A program made the position numbers and the translations under genes. A stretch of DNA of 64,000 nucleotides. Source: Thermoleophilaceae bacterium (lineage in GTDB: Bacteria; Actinomycetota; Thermoleophilia; Solirubrobacterales; Thermoleophilaceae). Every line of letters begins with the position of its first letter. Position 1 is the stretch's first letter. The notes beneath the pieces were generated by a model. The model was not told the origin of the DNA. It saw only the letters and a list, made by a program, of their open reading frames with translations, and ran no database searches. Where the stretch lies: positions 171,062-235,061 of the forward strand of contig JAUJNT010000005.1 in assembly GCA_030448005.1 (NCBI GenBank), written 5' to 3'. Positions 34,026-42,702 of the stretch are shown one piece after another.

Positions 34026-35681
34026 GTGAGATCGTGGCCAAGGAGGGCCGCCGCGCTGATGGGCTTACACGCCCTGGCCGTGGCGCAGCCGGTGCTTTCA
34101 CTGACCACCGACTCACCAGATCTCTTCATCGCCCGGAAGTCACCGGACCTCGCCGTGATCGCCTTCGGGTTGTGGATGGTGGTCGGAATTCCGGTCCTTC
34201 TGCTCGCGGGCGAGCGAGCAGCGGCTTCGATCCGCGAAAGCGTGGGCTGGCGACTGCACCTCGTCATCCTCGGCGCCTACCTCTCCCTGCTTGCGCTGAC
34301 GGTCTTGAAGCGAGCCGACGCGAGCCTCTCGCTGCGAGCCGGTATCGACGTCGCGGGGTGGGTGCTGATCCTCGTGGCTCTCGTCGTCGCCGCCCTTCTC
34401 GTGCGTCTGTTCAAGGACTATGCCATTGCTCATTCGTACGTCGAGTTCCTCGGCCTCGCCGCTCCTGCCTTCTTCGTGATGTTCTTGGTTCAAGCGCCGC
34501 TTGAAGGTGTGACGCCGAGCGAGGCCCGGCAGGCGACGCGACCCGCGCCGGTGGTGCTCGTCATCTTCGACGAGCTCCCCACCGCGTCGCTGTTGGATCC
34601 GGACGGGCGTATCGACCGGCGACGGATGCCGGTCTTCGCGCGACTCGCAGCCACGTCGAGCTGGTTCTCGTCTGCCACGACCGTGGCGGATGCTACCTCG
34701 CGCGCCGTGCCGGCGATCCTGTCCGGACGCCAGCCATCGCCCTCACAACGTCCGACCGCGCGTGACTGGCCCACCAACGTATTCAGCCTGCTGCGCGGCC
34801 AGTACACCGAACGCTCGCTCGAGCCCGCCACGCATCTGTGCCCCGAGAGGACCTGCCGCGACAATGTGCCGGGCGTCGCGCGAGCCACCGGATCGCTCAT
34901 CCGCGACTCGGGGCGGATCATGCCGAAGGTCACCGCCCCGACCGATCTGGCAGAGCGTCTTCCTCCCATCCTGGGAGAGCAGGGAACGCTGAAGGACCCG
35001 AGCGAGGACGTCGAGCGCTTCCTGGCGGGGCTCCGGCCGGAGAGGCGCCCTGCCCTATCGGTGCTGCATGTCAATCTGCCGCACCACCCGTGGCGCTACC
35101 TCCCGAACGGCCGCCGCTACAGGGCAGCAGGCGAAAGCGCGCTGCCACGAGGATTCCGAGATCCGCTCTGGACCTCCGATGCCGGAGTCGTCCAGGCCAA
35201 CTGGCGCCGCCACCTCCTGCAGGCGGGATATGCCGACACCGTCCTCGGGAAGATCCTGCGGCGCCTGCGCCGGGTAAGGATGCTCGAGCGGTCACTGCTC
35301 ATCGTGACCGCCGACCACGGCATCAGCTTCGAGCCGGGTCACGAGGCGCGCCGCGCCACACCGAGGAACCTGGGCGGCGTCGCTCTGGTTCCGCTCTTCG
35401 TAAAGCTCCCTCACCAGACTCGCGGCACCCGGGTCGCCGACCACGCAGAGACGATCGACATCCTGCCGACCATCCTCGATGCCGTGGGCGCCGAGCCGGG
35501 CACGCTTCAAGGCAGGTCGCTACTGAAGGCGCACCGGCCTTCGCGCCAAGTGGCGGTCCTTTCCTCCGACGGGTCGACCGTTCGGACGCCACTGAGCGCC
35601 GCGCTGCGTCAGCGCCGAGCGGTCATTCGAGCCCAGGAGGCACTTCCAGAAGGGCTCCCGGCCCGCTTTCGAAGAAGATAG
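34026..35681 (+). CDS. Membrane-anchored sulfatase-fold (alkaline phosphatase superfamily) protein
   Basis: 551 residues. Four or so membrane helices (about 42-60, 77-95, 108-127, 140-158) precede a periplasmic/extracellular sulfatase domain: VVLVIFDELPTASLLD with the metal-binding Asp182, ATTVADATSRAVPAILSG with a probable Thr224 nucleophile rather than a sulfatase Cys, and LIVTADHGISFEPGHE near 425-439 with metal-binding Asp/His. The Thr and the architecture favour a phospho-substituent transferase (LTA synthase or phosphoethanolamine transferase-like) over a true sulfatase. GTG at 34026 is the start. It is on the opposite strand inside the second duplicated block and has no counterpart in the first block. 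Confidence 0.82.
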   Translation: MRSWPRRAAALMGLHALAVAQPVLSLTTDSPDLFIARKSPDLAVIAFGLWMVVGIPVLLLAGERAAASIRESVGWRLHLVILGAYLSLLALTVLKRADASLSLRAGIDVAGWVLILVALVVAALLVRLFKDYAIAHSYVEFLGLAAPAFFVMFLVQAPLEGVTPSEARQATRPAPVVLVIFDELPTASLLDPDGRIDRRRMPVFARLAATSSWFSSATTVADATSRAVPAILSGRQPSPSQRPTARDWPTNVFSLLRGQYTERSLEPATHLCPERTCRDNVPGVARATGSLIRDSGRIMPKVTAPTDLAERLPPILGEQGTLKDPSEDVERFLAGLRPERRPALSVLHVNLPHHPWRYLPNGRRYRAAGESALPRGFRDPLWTSDAGVVQANWRRHLLQAGYADTVLGKILRRLRRVRMLERSLLIVTADHGISFEPGHEARRATPRNLGGVALVPLFVKLPHQTRGTRVADHAETIDILPTILDAVGAEPGTLQGRSLLKAHRPSRQVAVLSSDGSTVRTPLSAALRQRRAVIRAQEALPEGLPARFRRR

Positions 35682-35774
35682 CTCGAAGACTGCCGTGAGC
35701 ACGCCTGACCGCCCCCAACGCGCGGACGGGACGGCTGCCTTCGCTCTCGAGCAGCGGGGAGCGTCAGCCGCCTC

Positions 35775-36921
35775 TCAGCCCGATTGTGACTCGAGAACCG
35801 TGCGAGGATCGCGCGCAGCGCGGTGGAGCCCCTCGTCGCGCGGATTGAGCCGAGATGCCCGACGGTAGTCCCGTCGGGCCTGCGCCAGATCGCCGCGTCG
35901 GAGCGCCAGGTCCCCGAGCAGGCCCCAGGTCACGAAGTCGTGCGGCTCACGCCGCACCGCCTCGAGCAGGGAAGCTCGGGCTCGGCGATAGTCGTTCACA
36001 CGCGCGTAGGCCGCCGCCCGCGCGTAGTAGGCGGGAAGCGACTCGTCGTTCAGGGCAAGGGAGTCCTCGCTCTTCTCGAGCGCCCTCGCGGGGTCGCTCT
36101 GCACGAGCTCCTCGGCGTCCGAGCGGTACTTGTCGGCGAGCGTGGCTCGCCCGACCAGCACGGCGCCGGCGATGACCACAAGTGCGCAGACAGCGATTGC
36201 GACGAGGCGCAGCGGCGAGTGCCGCTCGGCTGCCCCCACCCGCGCCCACGGCGCCACGAGAACCGCTGCGCCGCACAGGGCGATGCCCGTCAACCCCGGG
36301 ATCAGGTGCAGCCAGTCGACGCTCGTGTGCACGAGCCATGTGAGGAACATGCCGCCGCCCGCGACGGCCAGGCCGAGATCGAGCGGACTCCGCCGCGCCG
36401 CCCTCACCCGCCGCGCGAAATCGGCGAGCACGGCACCCAGGAAGAGGAGGAGCCCGAGCCCACCGACCAGTCCGAGCTCGCCGAGCACCTGAAGCGGCAG
36501 GCTGTGCGCCTGGCGAACGTCCTCCGCCGTGCGGCGCTCGAGGAAGTAGGTGCGGTCGTAATTGCCGGCCCCGATGCCCTTGATCGGGTTGTCGCGGAAC
36601 TGCTCGGCGCCTACGCGCCAGTAGTCGTAGCGGTTGCCCCGACCCGAGGTGAAGCGGTGCCGGACTGCGCAGTCGAGCGGGCATCGAGGTCTCTGAAGGC
36701 ACGCGCCTCATCCCGCACCTTCGTCACGGGATTGCCGACCGCCAGCAGGCCGCCGACGACGAGCGCAACTCCGATAGTCACGAGCGCGGCGGCTGACGCG
36801 ATGCCAGCCTGTCGCGGCCTCACGTCGGCGGCGCGCAGACACGCCCACCGGGCGGCGGCGTAGACCACTCCCGTGAGCGCCGCGACTCCGGCAAGCGCCA
36901 GCACCGCCGTTTGGAGCGTGT
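35775..36921 (-). pseudogene. Truncated copy of the O-antigen polymerase/TPR gene
   Basis: This matches residues of about 638-1002 of the fusion protein at 27921: TAVLALAGVAALTGVVYAAA, NRYDYWRV, GAGNYDRTYFLERRT, QAHSLPLQVLGELGLVGG, then the TPR region with NDESLPAYYARAAAYARVND. The whole WecA-like half and the first half of the polymerase are absent, and one frameshift lies near 36660. The 5' edge is an 11-bp direct repeat (36910-36920 and 36926-36936). The 3' part (35775-36488) is still an intact frame, but it could not make a working polymerase. Confidence 0.85.
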
Positions 36922-36936
36922 GTGGTTTGGAGCGTC
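36910..36936. repeat. 11-bp direct repeat at the deletion junction
   Basis: GTTTGGAGCGT occurs at 36910-36920 and again at 36926-36936. To its left the sequence follows the interior of the polymerase gene. To its right it follows the region downstream of the duplicated epimerase gene, so this marks where about 1.9 kb was lost. Confidence 0.7.
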
Positions 36937-36981
36937 GATGCTCGCTTCCATTGCCTGTCTCTCCACGCCGCGCCAGCCGAG

Positions 36982-38047
36982 GGTGCTGATGCTACCCACC
37001 TGACGAGCCGTCAGCGACCCCTTCAGGTAGGTATCACGCCTCCCGTACGGAAATCAGACGAGCCTTGCGGCGGGGATCTCAAGTCCTCCCTGGCGTTCGC
37101 TCTCGATGACATCGCCGAGGATCTGGTCGAGGTTCCGCGTTGGACTCCACCCAAGAACGCGCTCGATCTTCGAGAGGTCCGGAACCCGCCGCGGCATGTC
37201 TTCAAACCCCGGCTCGTAGGCATCGTCGTAGGGGACCAGGGTCACCTCTGACTCTGAGTCCGCCGCCTCTCGTACGCGGTGTCCAAGATCAAGGATCGAG
37301 ATCTCCTCCGTGGAACCGACGTTGAAGACCTCCCCGGCGAGATCTTCCCTACTCATCAGGTCACACAGGGCCCTCACCACGTCACTCACATGGCAGAAGC
37401 AGCGGCTCTGGGTCCCGTCGCCATAGACGGTTATCGGCTTGCCCGCGAGTGCTTGGCGGGCGAAGCTGGGCACGACCATCCCGTACCGGCCAGTCTGGCG
37501 CGGCCCCACCGTGTTGAACAGACGGGCGACGACCACCGGAAGCTGCTTTTCCTTGAAGTAGGCGATCCCGAGATACTCGTCCAAGGCCTTTGAGCAGGCA
37601 TACGCCCACCGGCCCATGTTCGTCGGCCCGAGCAGCAGATCTCCGTCTTCCCGAAACGGCAGCTTCTCTCCCTTGCCGTACACCTCGCTCGTCGAGGCGA
37701 TCAAGACCGGCTTCTTCTTCTTGTTCGCAAGCCTGAGCACCACCTCGGTGCAATGCACGTTCGTCTCGATGGCGCGCACCGGACTCTCGACGATCAACTC
37801 GACGCCGACAGCCGCAGCGAGGTGGTAGACCACGTCCGCATCGTCGACCAGCTCGGCCACGATCGACGGAGCGCCCGCCGACTCGATCGTGTACCCGAAG
37901 GCATCCCTGTCCTTCAGGTGCCGGATGTTGTCGATCGAGCCAGTCGAGAGGTCATCGAGGACGTGGACCCGATGGCCCCGCTCGAGCAGCTCGTCCGCCA
38001 GGTGAGAGCCGATGAAACCCGCCCCGCCGGTGATCAGGAAACGCACT
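36982..38047. repeat. 1.07-kb direct repeat, copy 2 (epimerase gene and its 3' flank)
   Basis: This is the partner of 31057-32122, with six differences. The upstream sequence after the start codon (38048 onward) is unrelated to that of copy 1, so the two genes have different promoters. Confidence 0.93.
37054..38046 (-). CDS. NAD-dependent nucleotide-sugar epimerase/dehydratase, copy 2
   Basis: 330 residues with the same TGGAGFIG, STSEVYG and YACSK motifs as the copy at 31129, differing at residues 263 (Asp for Gly) and 269 (Thr for Ser), both outside the catalytic motifs. The GTG start is at 38046. Both copies look functional. This one heads a decayed block (truncated polymerase, broken GH-like gene), so its retained sequence contrasts with its neighbours and suggests recent copying or gene conversion from copy 1. 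Confidence 0.9.
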   Translation of the reverse strand: MRFLITGGAGFIGSHLADELLERGHRVHVLDDLSTGSIDNIRHLKDRDAFGYTIESAGAPSIVAELVDDADVVYHLAAAVGVELIVESPVRAIETNVHCTEVVLRLANKKKKPVLIASTSEVYGKGEKLPFREDGDLLLGPTNMGRWAYACSKALDEYLGIAYFKEKQLPVVVARLFNTVGPRQTGRYGMVVPSFARQALAGKPITVYGDGTQSRCFCHVSDVVRALCDLMSREDLAGEVFNVGSTEEISILDLGHRVREAADSESEVTLVPYDDAYEPGFEDMPRRVPDLSKIERVLGWSPTRNLDQILGDVIESERQGGLEIPAARLV

Positions 38048-38405
38048 AACGGATCCTCTCTTCGTTCGTGGCAAGGAGGGCGCTACAAGACCCCGAGCGG
38101 CAATGCCCCGCCCACCGCCGCATACCTCGTCGGACGGAAACGATCTTAGGGCAGACGCGAGTCTCCGACCCAGACAGCGCGCGCGGCGGCGCACATTTGT
38201 AACGTCTCGCCGGTGCTGCCCGACTCGACCAATCTGCCTCGTCAACCGGCACGGTCGCCGGAACGACTCTGGCGTCCGCTGAAGCCGGCGTTCGGTCAGG
38301 CGTCCGCTGAAGTCCGGGTGCCGCAGCCTTGTGGGTAGTCGCCAGTCCCAGTGCCTTGGACATGGGTCTGACCCTTGGTCGTCGACAACGGCGAAGAACC
38401 TGGCG
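38048..38405. other. Gene-free stretch with 28-bp-spaced direct repeat
   Basis: There is no gene that I can support. It should hold the promoters of the epimerase copy 2 (minus) and the methyltransferase at 38406 (plus). A 14-bp direct repeat GGCGTCCGCTGAAG lies at 38271-38284 and 38299-38312, 28 bases apart, with related flanks (CCGG / TCCGG). It may be a binding site pair or a transposon-end remnant. Confidence 0.5.
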
Positions 38406-39194
38406 ATGGGGATTCCGCCGGTACGCGCCGCTCGGTTACGCCGGCCCCGCGCCGGCGCGAGGTTCGCAGACGAGGACCAACTGTTGGAGCGCTATGCGTT
38501 CCAGTCGCTTCGCAGCGTGCTCAGGCACCATGGGTCGATTGAAGGTCGCTCGGTCGTCGAGTTCGGCCCGGGCGACACGCTGGCGTCCGGCATCTCGCTG
38601 CTGGCAGGTGGCGCTGCGTCCTATGCGGCCCTTGACCGGTTCGTGCCCGACTACTCCGCAGCTGCCGCGAAGGAATGGTACCTCGGCCTCAAGCGCGCCT
38701 GGCCGAGGTTGCATCAGCGGCCTTGGCCATCATGGCTCGACCCCGCAAGCTTCCCGGAGGCGTATCCAGATCGGGTCAAATACATCGAGGGATCTGTAGA
38801 ACAAGCGAGCAGCGACCAACGCTTCGATCTAGTGTGCTCTTTCCAGGTAGGCGAGCACGTCAGCGACATCGAGCGGTTCGCGCCGCTCACCGCGAACCTC
38901 CTCGCACCCGACGGCGTTGCCATCCATCGCGTCGACTTCGGACCACATGACTGCTGGCTGAACTACGAGGACCCGTTGACGTTTCTCCGCTTCTCGGGGC
39001 CACTGTGGACGGCGATGGGATCCAATCGCGGGGTCTCGAACCGACGGCGCCATCACGAGTTCCTTCGCGCGTTTGCCGAGGCCGGGCTAAACGGTCGAGG
39101 TCGCCAACCGCTCGTCGTACGCAAGGGAAGCGATCGACGTCGAGCGCATAAATCGCCGCTTTCGGCGTATGCCTCTCGAGTCGCTATTGCCTGA
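38406..39194 (+). CDS. Class I SAM-dependent methyltransferase
   Basis: About 262 residues from ATG at 38406. VVEFGPGDTLASGISLLAGG is the SAM-binding loop, and FDLVCSFQVGEHVSDIERFA with LLAPDGVAIHRVDFGPHDCW are motifs II-III. It belongs to a group of sugar methyltransferases found in polysaccharide clusters, some of them with an extra WSWL-like insertion as here (PWPSWLDPASFPE). The frame is open 75 bases upstream to 38331; the ATG was chosen because it begins a basic leader typical of the group. Target unknown. Confidence 0.78.
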   Translation: MGIPPVRAARLRRPRAGARFADEDQLLERYAFQSLRSVLRHHGSIEGRSVVEFGPGDTLASGISLLAGGAASYAALDRFVPDYSAAAAKEWYLGLKRAWPRLHQRPWPSWLDPASFPEAYPDRVKYIEGSVEQASSDQRFDLVCSFQVGEHVSDIERFAPLTANLLAPDGVAIHRVDFGPHDCWLNYEDPLTFLRFSGPLWTAMGSNRGVSNRRRHHEFLRAFAEAGLNGRGRQPLVVRKGSDRRRAHKSPLSAYASRVAIA

Positions 39195-39291
39195 GAATGC
39201 CGTATACGTCTGCCGTCTGTCCTGAATATCCAGGCACACTGGACGAGCGTTATCGCAAGGCGATCCGGGGCGCGCTCCGCCGCGCGGTGGC

Positions 39292-40200
39292 TCAGGCTCT
39301 GGCGAACAGCATGCCCGCGTGTACCGGCGCCGGAACGGTGGCTGCCCGCTGGGTCAGCCAGGGATCGAGGTGGCGGTCGATCGCTCCGGCGAAAGTCAGG
39401 AGTTCCTGGAAGACATGTTCAGACGCGCGGCGTGGCGCGGATGCGCGATCCTCGAGCGCCGTAGCCATGAACTCGTCGGGCGAGGTGGCTGCCGGGAGCC
39501 GATGGCGGCGCGCGATCCGGCCCACGACGCGTCGCGCTCCCGAAACGGCACGCAAGCATGGGTTGAAGTCGTATGGGACCACCGCCTCACAGGCGAAGCC
39601 GGCGGCGCGGAACTGCGCCACCCACCCTTCGATCGAGTTCGCGAAGACATGGGCGGACTGGTCACGCACGTTCTCGAGAATGAGGATTCGCCCACCGGCC
39701 CCGGTTAGGGAGTGAAGTTTCTCGATCGCCGCGGGTTGATCACGGTGCGGGATGTGACCAAGCACGGTCACTGAGGATACGAGCGAGAACCGCGCATCCG
39801 ACTCGAAGTCCTGCAGTGCCACCCTTTCGAACCGAATGTTGGGCAGCAGCCGCCGGTTGTGGGCAATGAGGCGTTCCTGTAGGTCTATGCCGGTGACCTC
39901 CCAGCCCCGCTCGCTCAGCCGCCGCGACCACCTCGCCGCACCACAACCGACGTCGAGAGCTCGGCCGCGGTCAGCCGGAACGCGATCGAGCAAGCACTCG
40001 AAGATGGCCTCCTGACCACGGGCGTAGTGCCGGTTCAGCCACCCCGGCGCTCCCGGGGTGCAGACGTTGTCCAAGGCCTCCGGATCCGAATCAGGGTCAG
40101 CAGGAGCGCGAAGCTCGTAGTGCTTCTCCCAGAAGCGCCGCATCTCATCCCATTCGAAGCGCCGAGCCTCACCGGAGTTTGATCGTTGATACATCCGCAT
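39292..40200 (-). CDS. Class I SAM-dependent methyltransferase
   Basis: A 302-residue protein. The SAM motif ALDVGCGAARWSRRLSERGW is followed by VTGIDLQERLI, FSLVSSVTVLGHIPHRDQP and GAGGRILILENVRD, a complete Methyltransf_25/11-type core, then a C-terminal helical part. The N-terminus is rich in Arg/Glu and ends in FWEKHYELR. It lies 30 bases downstream of the GT4 gene at 40231 on the same strand, so the two are probably one transcript. Confidence 0.83.
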   Translation of the reverse strand: MRMYQRSNSGEARRFEWDEMRRFWEKHYELRAPADPDSDPEALDNVCTPGAPGWLNRHYARGQEAIFECLLDRVPADRGRALDVGCGAARWSRRLSERGWEVTGIDLQERLIAHNRRLLPNIRFERVALQDFESDARFSLVSSVTVLGHIPHRDQPAAIEKLHSLTGAGGRILILENVRDQSAHVFANSIEGWVAQFRAAGFACEAVVPYDFNPCLRAVSGARRVVGRIARRHRLPAATSPDEFMATALEDRASAPRRASEHVFQELLTFAGAIDRHLDPWLTQRAATVPAPVHAGMLFARA

Positions 40201-40230
40201 CGCAATAGTGACGCCTCGAGACAGCGAGTG

Positions 40231-41331
40231 TCAGGGCTCCCTCGAGAGCAGGGCGTTCTGGAGCGACTCCGCGAAACACTCCGGCGTGTGACGCTCCAGT
40301 ACACGGTCCCGTGCAGCCAAGCCCAGTCGCCGAGCCAGCGAGGCATCCTCCAGGAACCGGATGATCGCCGCCGCGAGGGCGCCGCGATCGCCAGGCGGAA
40401 CGGTCAGCCCGGTTCCGCAATGCTCCACGAAGTCGAGGCTACCGCCGCCCGCCTCGGAGGCGATCGACGGCAGCCCGAAGGCTGCGGCCTCGGCATAGAC
40501 GAGGCCGAACCCCTCGCCCGTGGGTCGATCCGCGGTCGGGTCCGCGACACTCGGCAGCACGAAGAAGCGCGCGTTCCCGTAGAGCCGCGTCAGTTCGCCG
40601 TCCGTCACAGCGCCTCGTAGGTCCGTCGACTCCAGCACTCCAGCATCTGCGCACGTCTCACGCAGCCGCGGAAGATCGTCGCCCGTGCCGACAACCACCC
40701 AGCGGGCGTCCGGCCGTGACTTCAACACCATCGGAAGGGCGCGGGCGATGTCGAAGTGTCCCTTGTAGCGATCTTCGGAGACGATCCGTGACACCGTGAG
40801 AAACCGGGTCGTGCCGCTGACGTCGGGAGGGTCGAGCGGCAAGCGGCGCGCGAACTCCGGGGCCACCGGCAGCGGTACGACGCTGATGCGGGTGCGGTCG
40901 ACGCCAGCCCTTCGCGCCAGCCATGTCGCAGTAAACGAGGAGACGGCCATGAGCCTCTGGCAGCGCTGGACCCATCGTCGGTCCCAACGGCCCATTGGGA
41001 ACCACACTTCGACGCCATGGGCCGTCAGCGCCACCTCCGCACCCACCACCGCGGCGGCAGCGTGCGCCACGGGCAGCAATCCGGCGTGCAAGGCCAGGAT
41101 CACCCCCGGCCGAGACCGCGCGGCAGCGGTGCATGCGCGCACGCCGAACCCGGCCTTGCTGTGAGGGCGTCCCCTCGCGTCTGGGACCCGCTCTCGCCGA
41201 TAGAGATCGACTCGGACGACGTGAGCCGGCCACGCCGCCTCCACCGCCGCGGCCACGCGCTCGATCCCGCCGCCGAAACCCGACGAGGGGGCTAGGAGCA
41301 GCAAGGTCCGAGGCTCGTTCACGCAGCGCAC
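40231..41331 (-). CDS. GT4-family glycosyltransferase
   Basis: A 366-residue GT-B enzyme. LLLLAPSSGFGGGIERVAAA is the N-terminal Gly-rich loop, VALTAHGVEVWFP the acceptor side, RFLTVSRIVSEDRYKGHFDI opens the second Rossmann domain, and PTGEGFGLVYAEAAAFGLPS is the E-x7-E retaining GT4 donor site. The length is normal. The start is GTG at 41331, with further in-frame GTGs nearby. It is a retaining transferase for an alpha-linked sugar of the repeat unit; donor unknown. Confidence 0.9.
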   Translation of the reverse strand: MRCVNEPRTLLLLAPSSGFGGGIERVAAAVEAAWPAHVVRVDLYRRERVPDARGRPHSKAGFGVRACTAAARSRPGVILALHAGLLPVAHAAAAVVGAEVALTAHGVEVWFPMGRWDRRWVQRCQRLMAVSSFTATWLARRAGVDRTRISVVPLPVAPEFARRLPLDPPDVSGTTRFLTVSRIVSEDRYKGHFDIARALPMVLKSRPDARWVVVGTGDDLPRLRETCADAGVLESTDLRGAVTDGELTRLYGNARFFVLPSVADPTADRPTGEGFGLVYAEAAAFGLPSIASEAGGGSLDFVEHCGTGLTVPPGDRGALAAAIIRFLEDASLARRLGLAARDRVLERHTPECFAESLQNALLSREP

Positions 41332-41490
41332 CTCACCAGCCGCGGGACAATGTCACATCTACAAGCGTTGACCTTGGTCATGTCAAGCACGAAGGAGGGC
41401 CTCGCTACGGGTGCAGGAGTCGGGACGCGCGCCCCTGAGTCACAATCGCGGGTCATGTCGACTTCCGACGGCGGCTACCACCGGCGACGA

Positions 41491-42699
41491 ATGGCACGCC
41501 CACGCGTCTTGATCCTTATCGACTGGTTCCTCCCCGGCGAGAAAGCCGGGGGGCCCGTTCGAACGGTGGCTGCCCTGCTGCACCACCTGGGGACTGGCGC
41601 GGACTTCTACATCCTCACCAGAGACCGGGACCTCGGAGACGAAAGGCCCTACTCCGGGATAGCAACCGGAGTCTGGGTCCCGCTGAAGAACGGCTGGTGC
41701 CGTTACCTGAGGCGGGCTGAGCAGACGCCTGTCGGCATGCTGCGCATTCTGCGGCGCGTACCCCACGAGGTGCTGTACATCAACACGCTGTACTCGGCGG
41801 CGTTCAGTTTGTTGCCGCTTCTCCTGCGGTACTTCCGCCTGCTCCCGAGACGTCGCGTGGTCGTGGCCCCGCACGGCCAGCTCGACCGGGGCGCCATGGC
41901 GATTTCGCCGATCAGGAAGCGCTTATTCCTAACGCTGGCGCGGGGGCTCCGCATCTTCGCAGGAGTGACCTGGCAGGCAGCGGATGCCGCCGAGGCCGAC
42001 AACATCCGGCGGTGGTTTGGCAGCGGCGCCGAGATTCAGGTGGCGCCCGACCTGCGCATCCCGCCAAATGGCACTCGAGCCGGCGGTCGTCCGCAGCGTG
42101 ACGCCGGTGCGCTGGCGATCGTCTTTCTTTCCCGGATCTCCCCCAAGAAGAACCTCGCCGGGGCGCTGGCGATGCTTCGTGATGTGCGGGCAAGAGTGGA
42201 GTTCGACGTATATGGGCCAGTTGAGGACGCCGCGTACTGGAGCCAGTGCCAGGCGCTGGCCAGTCAGCTTCCGGAAAACATCCGAATGAGCTACCGCGGA
42301 ACCGTCCCGAACTCTGATGTCGACCGCGTCCTCTGGACCTACGACATGCTTCTGCTCCCGACACTCGCCGAGAACTACGGCCATGTTATCGCCGAGGCCC
42401 TGGCCGCCGGGTGTCCCCCGCTCATCAGTGATCGAACGCCTTGGCGCGGACTCGAAGAGCTAGGAATTGGCTGGGACTTCCCGCTCGAGGACCCCGGCGC
42501 GTTTCGAGAGGTGATCGAGAAGTGCGCCGCCGAGCGTCCCGAGACGCGACGGGAAAGAGCACAGACGGCGATCGAGTGGATGGCCGAGCACGACGCGGAC
42601 CCCGGGCCAATCCGTCTCAGCGCGGCTCTCTTTGGCGTCCCGGTGCCGGCGGCCGGGCCAGAGATCAAGCCGACGGCGCATGACGGAGAGTTCGACTGA
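41491..42699 (+). CDS. GT4-family glycosyltransferase
   Basis: About 402 residues. RVLILIDWFLPGEKAGGPVR at the N-terminus, LAIVFLSRISPKKNLAGALA at the start of the second domain, VDRVLWTYDMLLLPTLAENY and HVIAEALAAGCPPLISDRTP at the donor site; the E-x7-E pair is visible. This is the WbdA/WfgS-like GT4 group common in O-antigen clusters. ATG at 41455 is an in-frame alternative, but the protein from 41491 begins in the usual place just before the first beta strand. It converges on the methyltransferase gene that ends at 42703, only three bases away. Confidence 0.88.
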   Translation: MARPRVLILIDWFLPGEKAGGPVRTVAALLHHLGTGADFYILTRDRDLGDERPYSGIATGVWVPLKNGWCRYLRRAEQTPVGMLRILRRVPHEVLYINTLYSAAFSLLPLLLRYFRLLPRRRVVVAPHGQLDRGAMAISPIRKRLFLTLARGLRIFAGVTWQAADAAEADNIRRWFGSGAEIQVAPDLRIPPNGTRAGGRPQRDAGALAIVFLSRISPKKNLAGALAMLRDVRARVEFDVYGPVEDAAYWSQCQALASQLPENIRMSYRGTVPNSDVDRVLWTYDMLLLPTLAENYGHVIAEALAAGCPPLISDRTPWRGLEELGIGWDFPLEDPGAFREVIEKCAAERPETRRERAQTAIEWMAEHDADPGPIRLSAALFGVPVPAAGPEIKPTAHDGEFD

Positions 42700-42702
42700 A
42701 GG

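Noticed and set aside
31057..38047. The 1.07-kb repeat as an assembly duplication error
   Set aside because: The two copies have different sequence on both outer sides and six scattered differences, which fits two real copies. An artefact cannot be fully excluded without reads.
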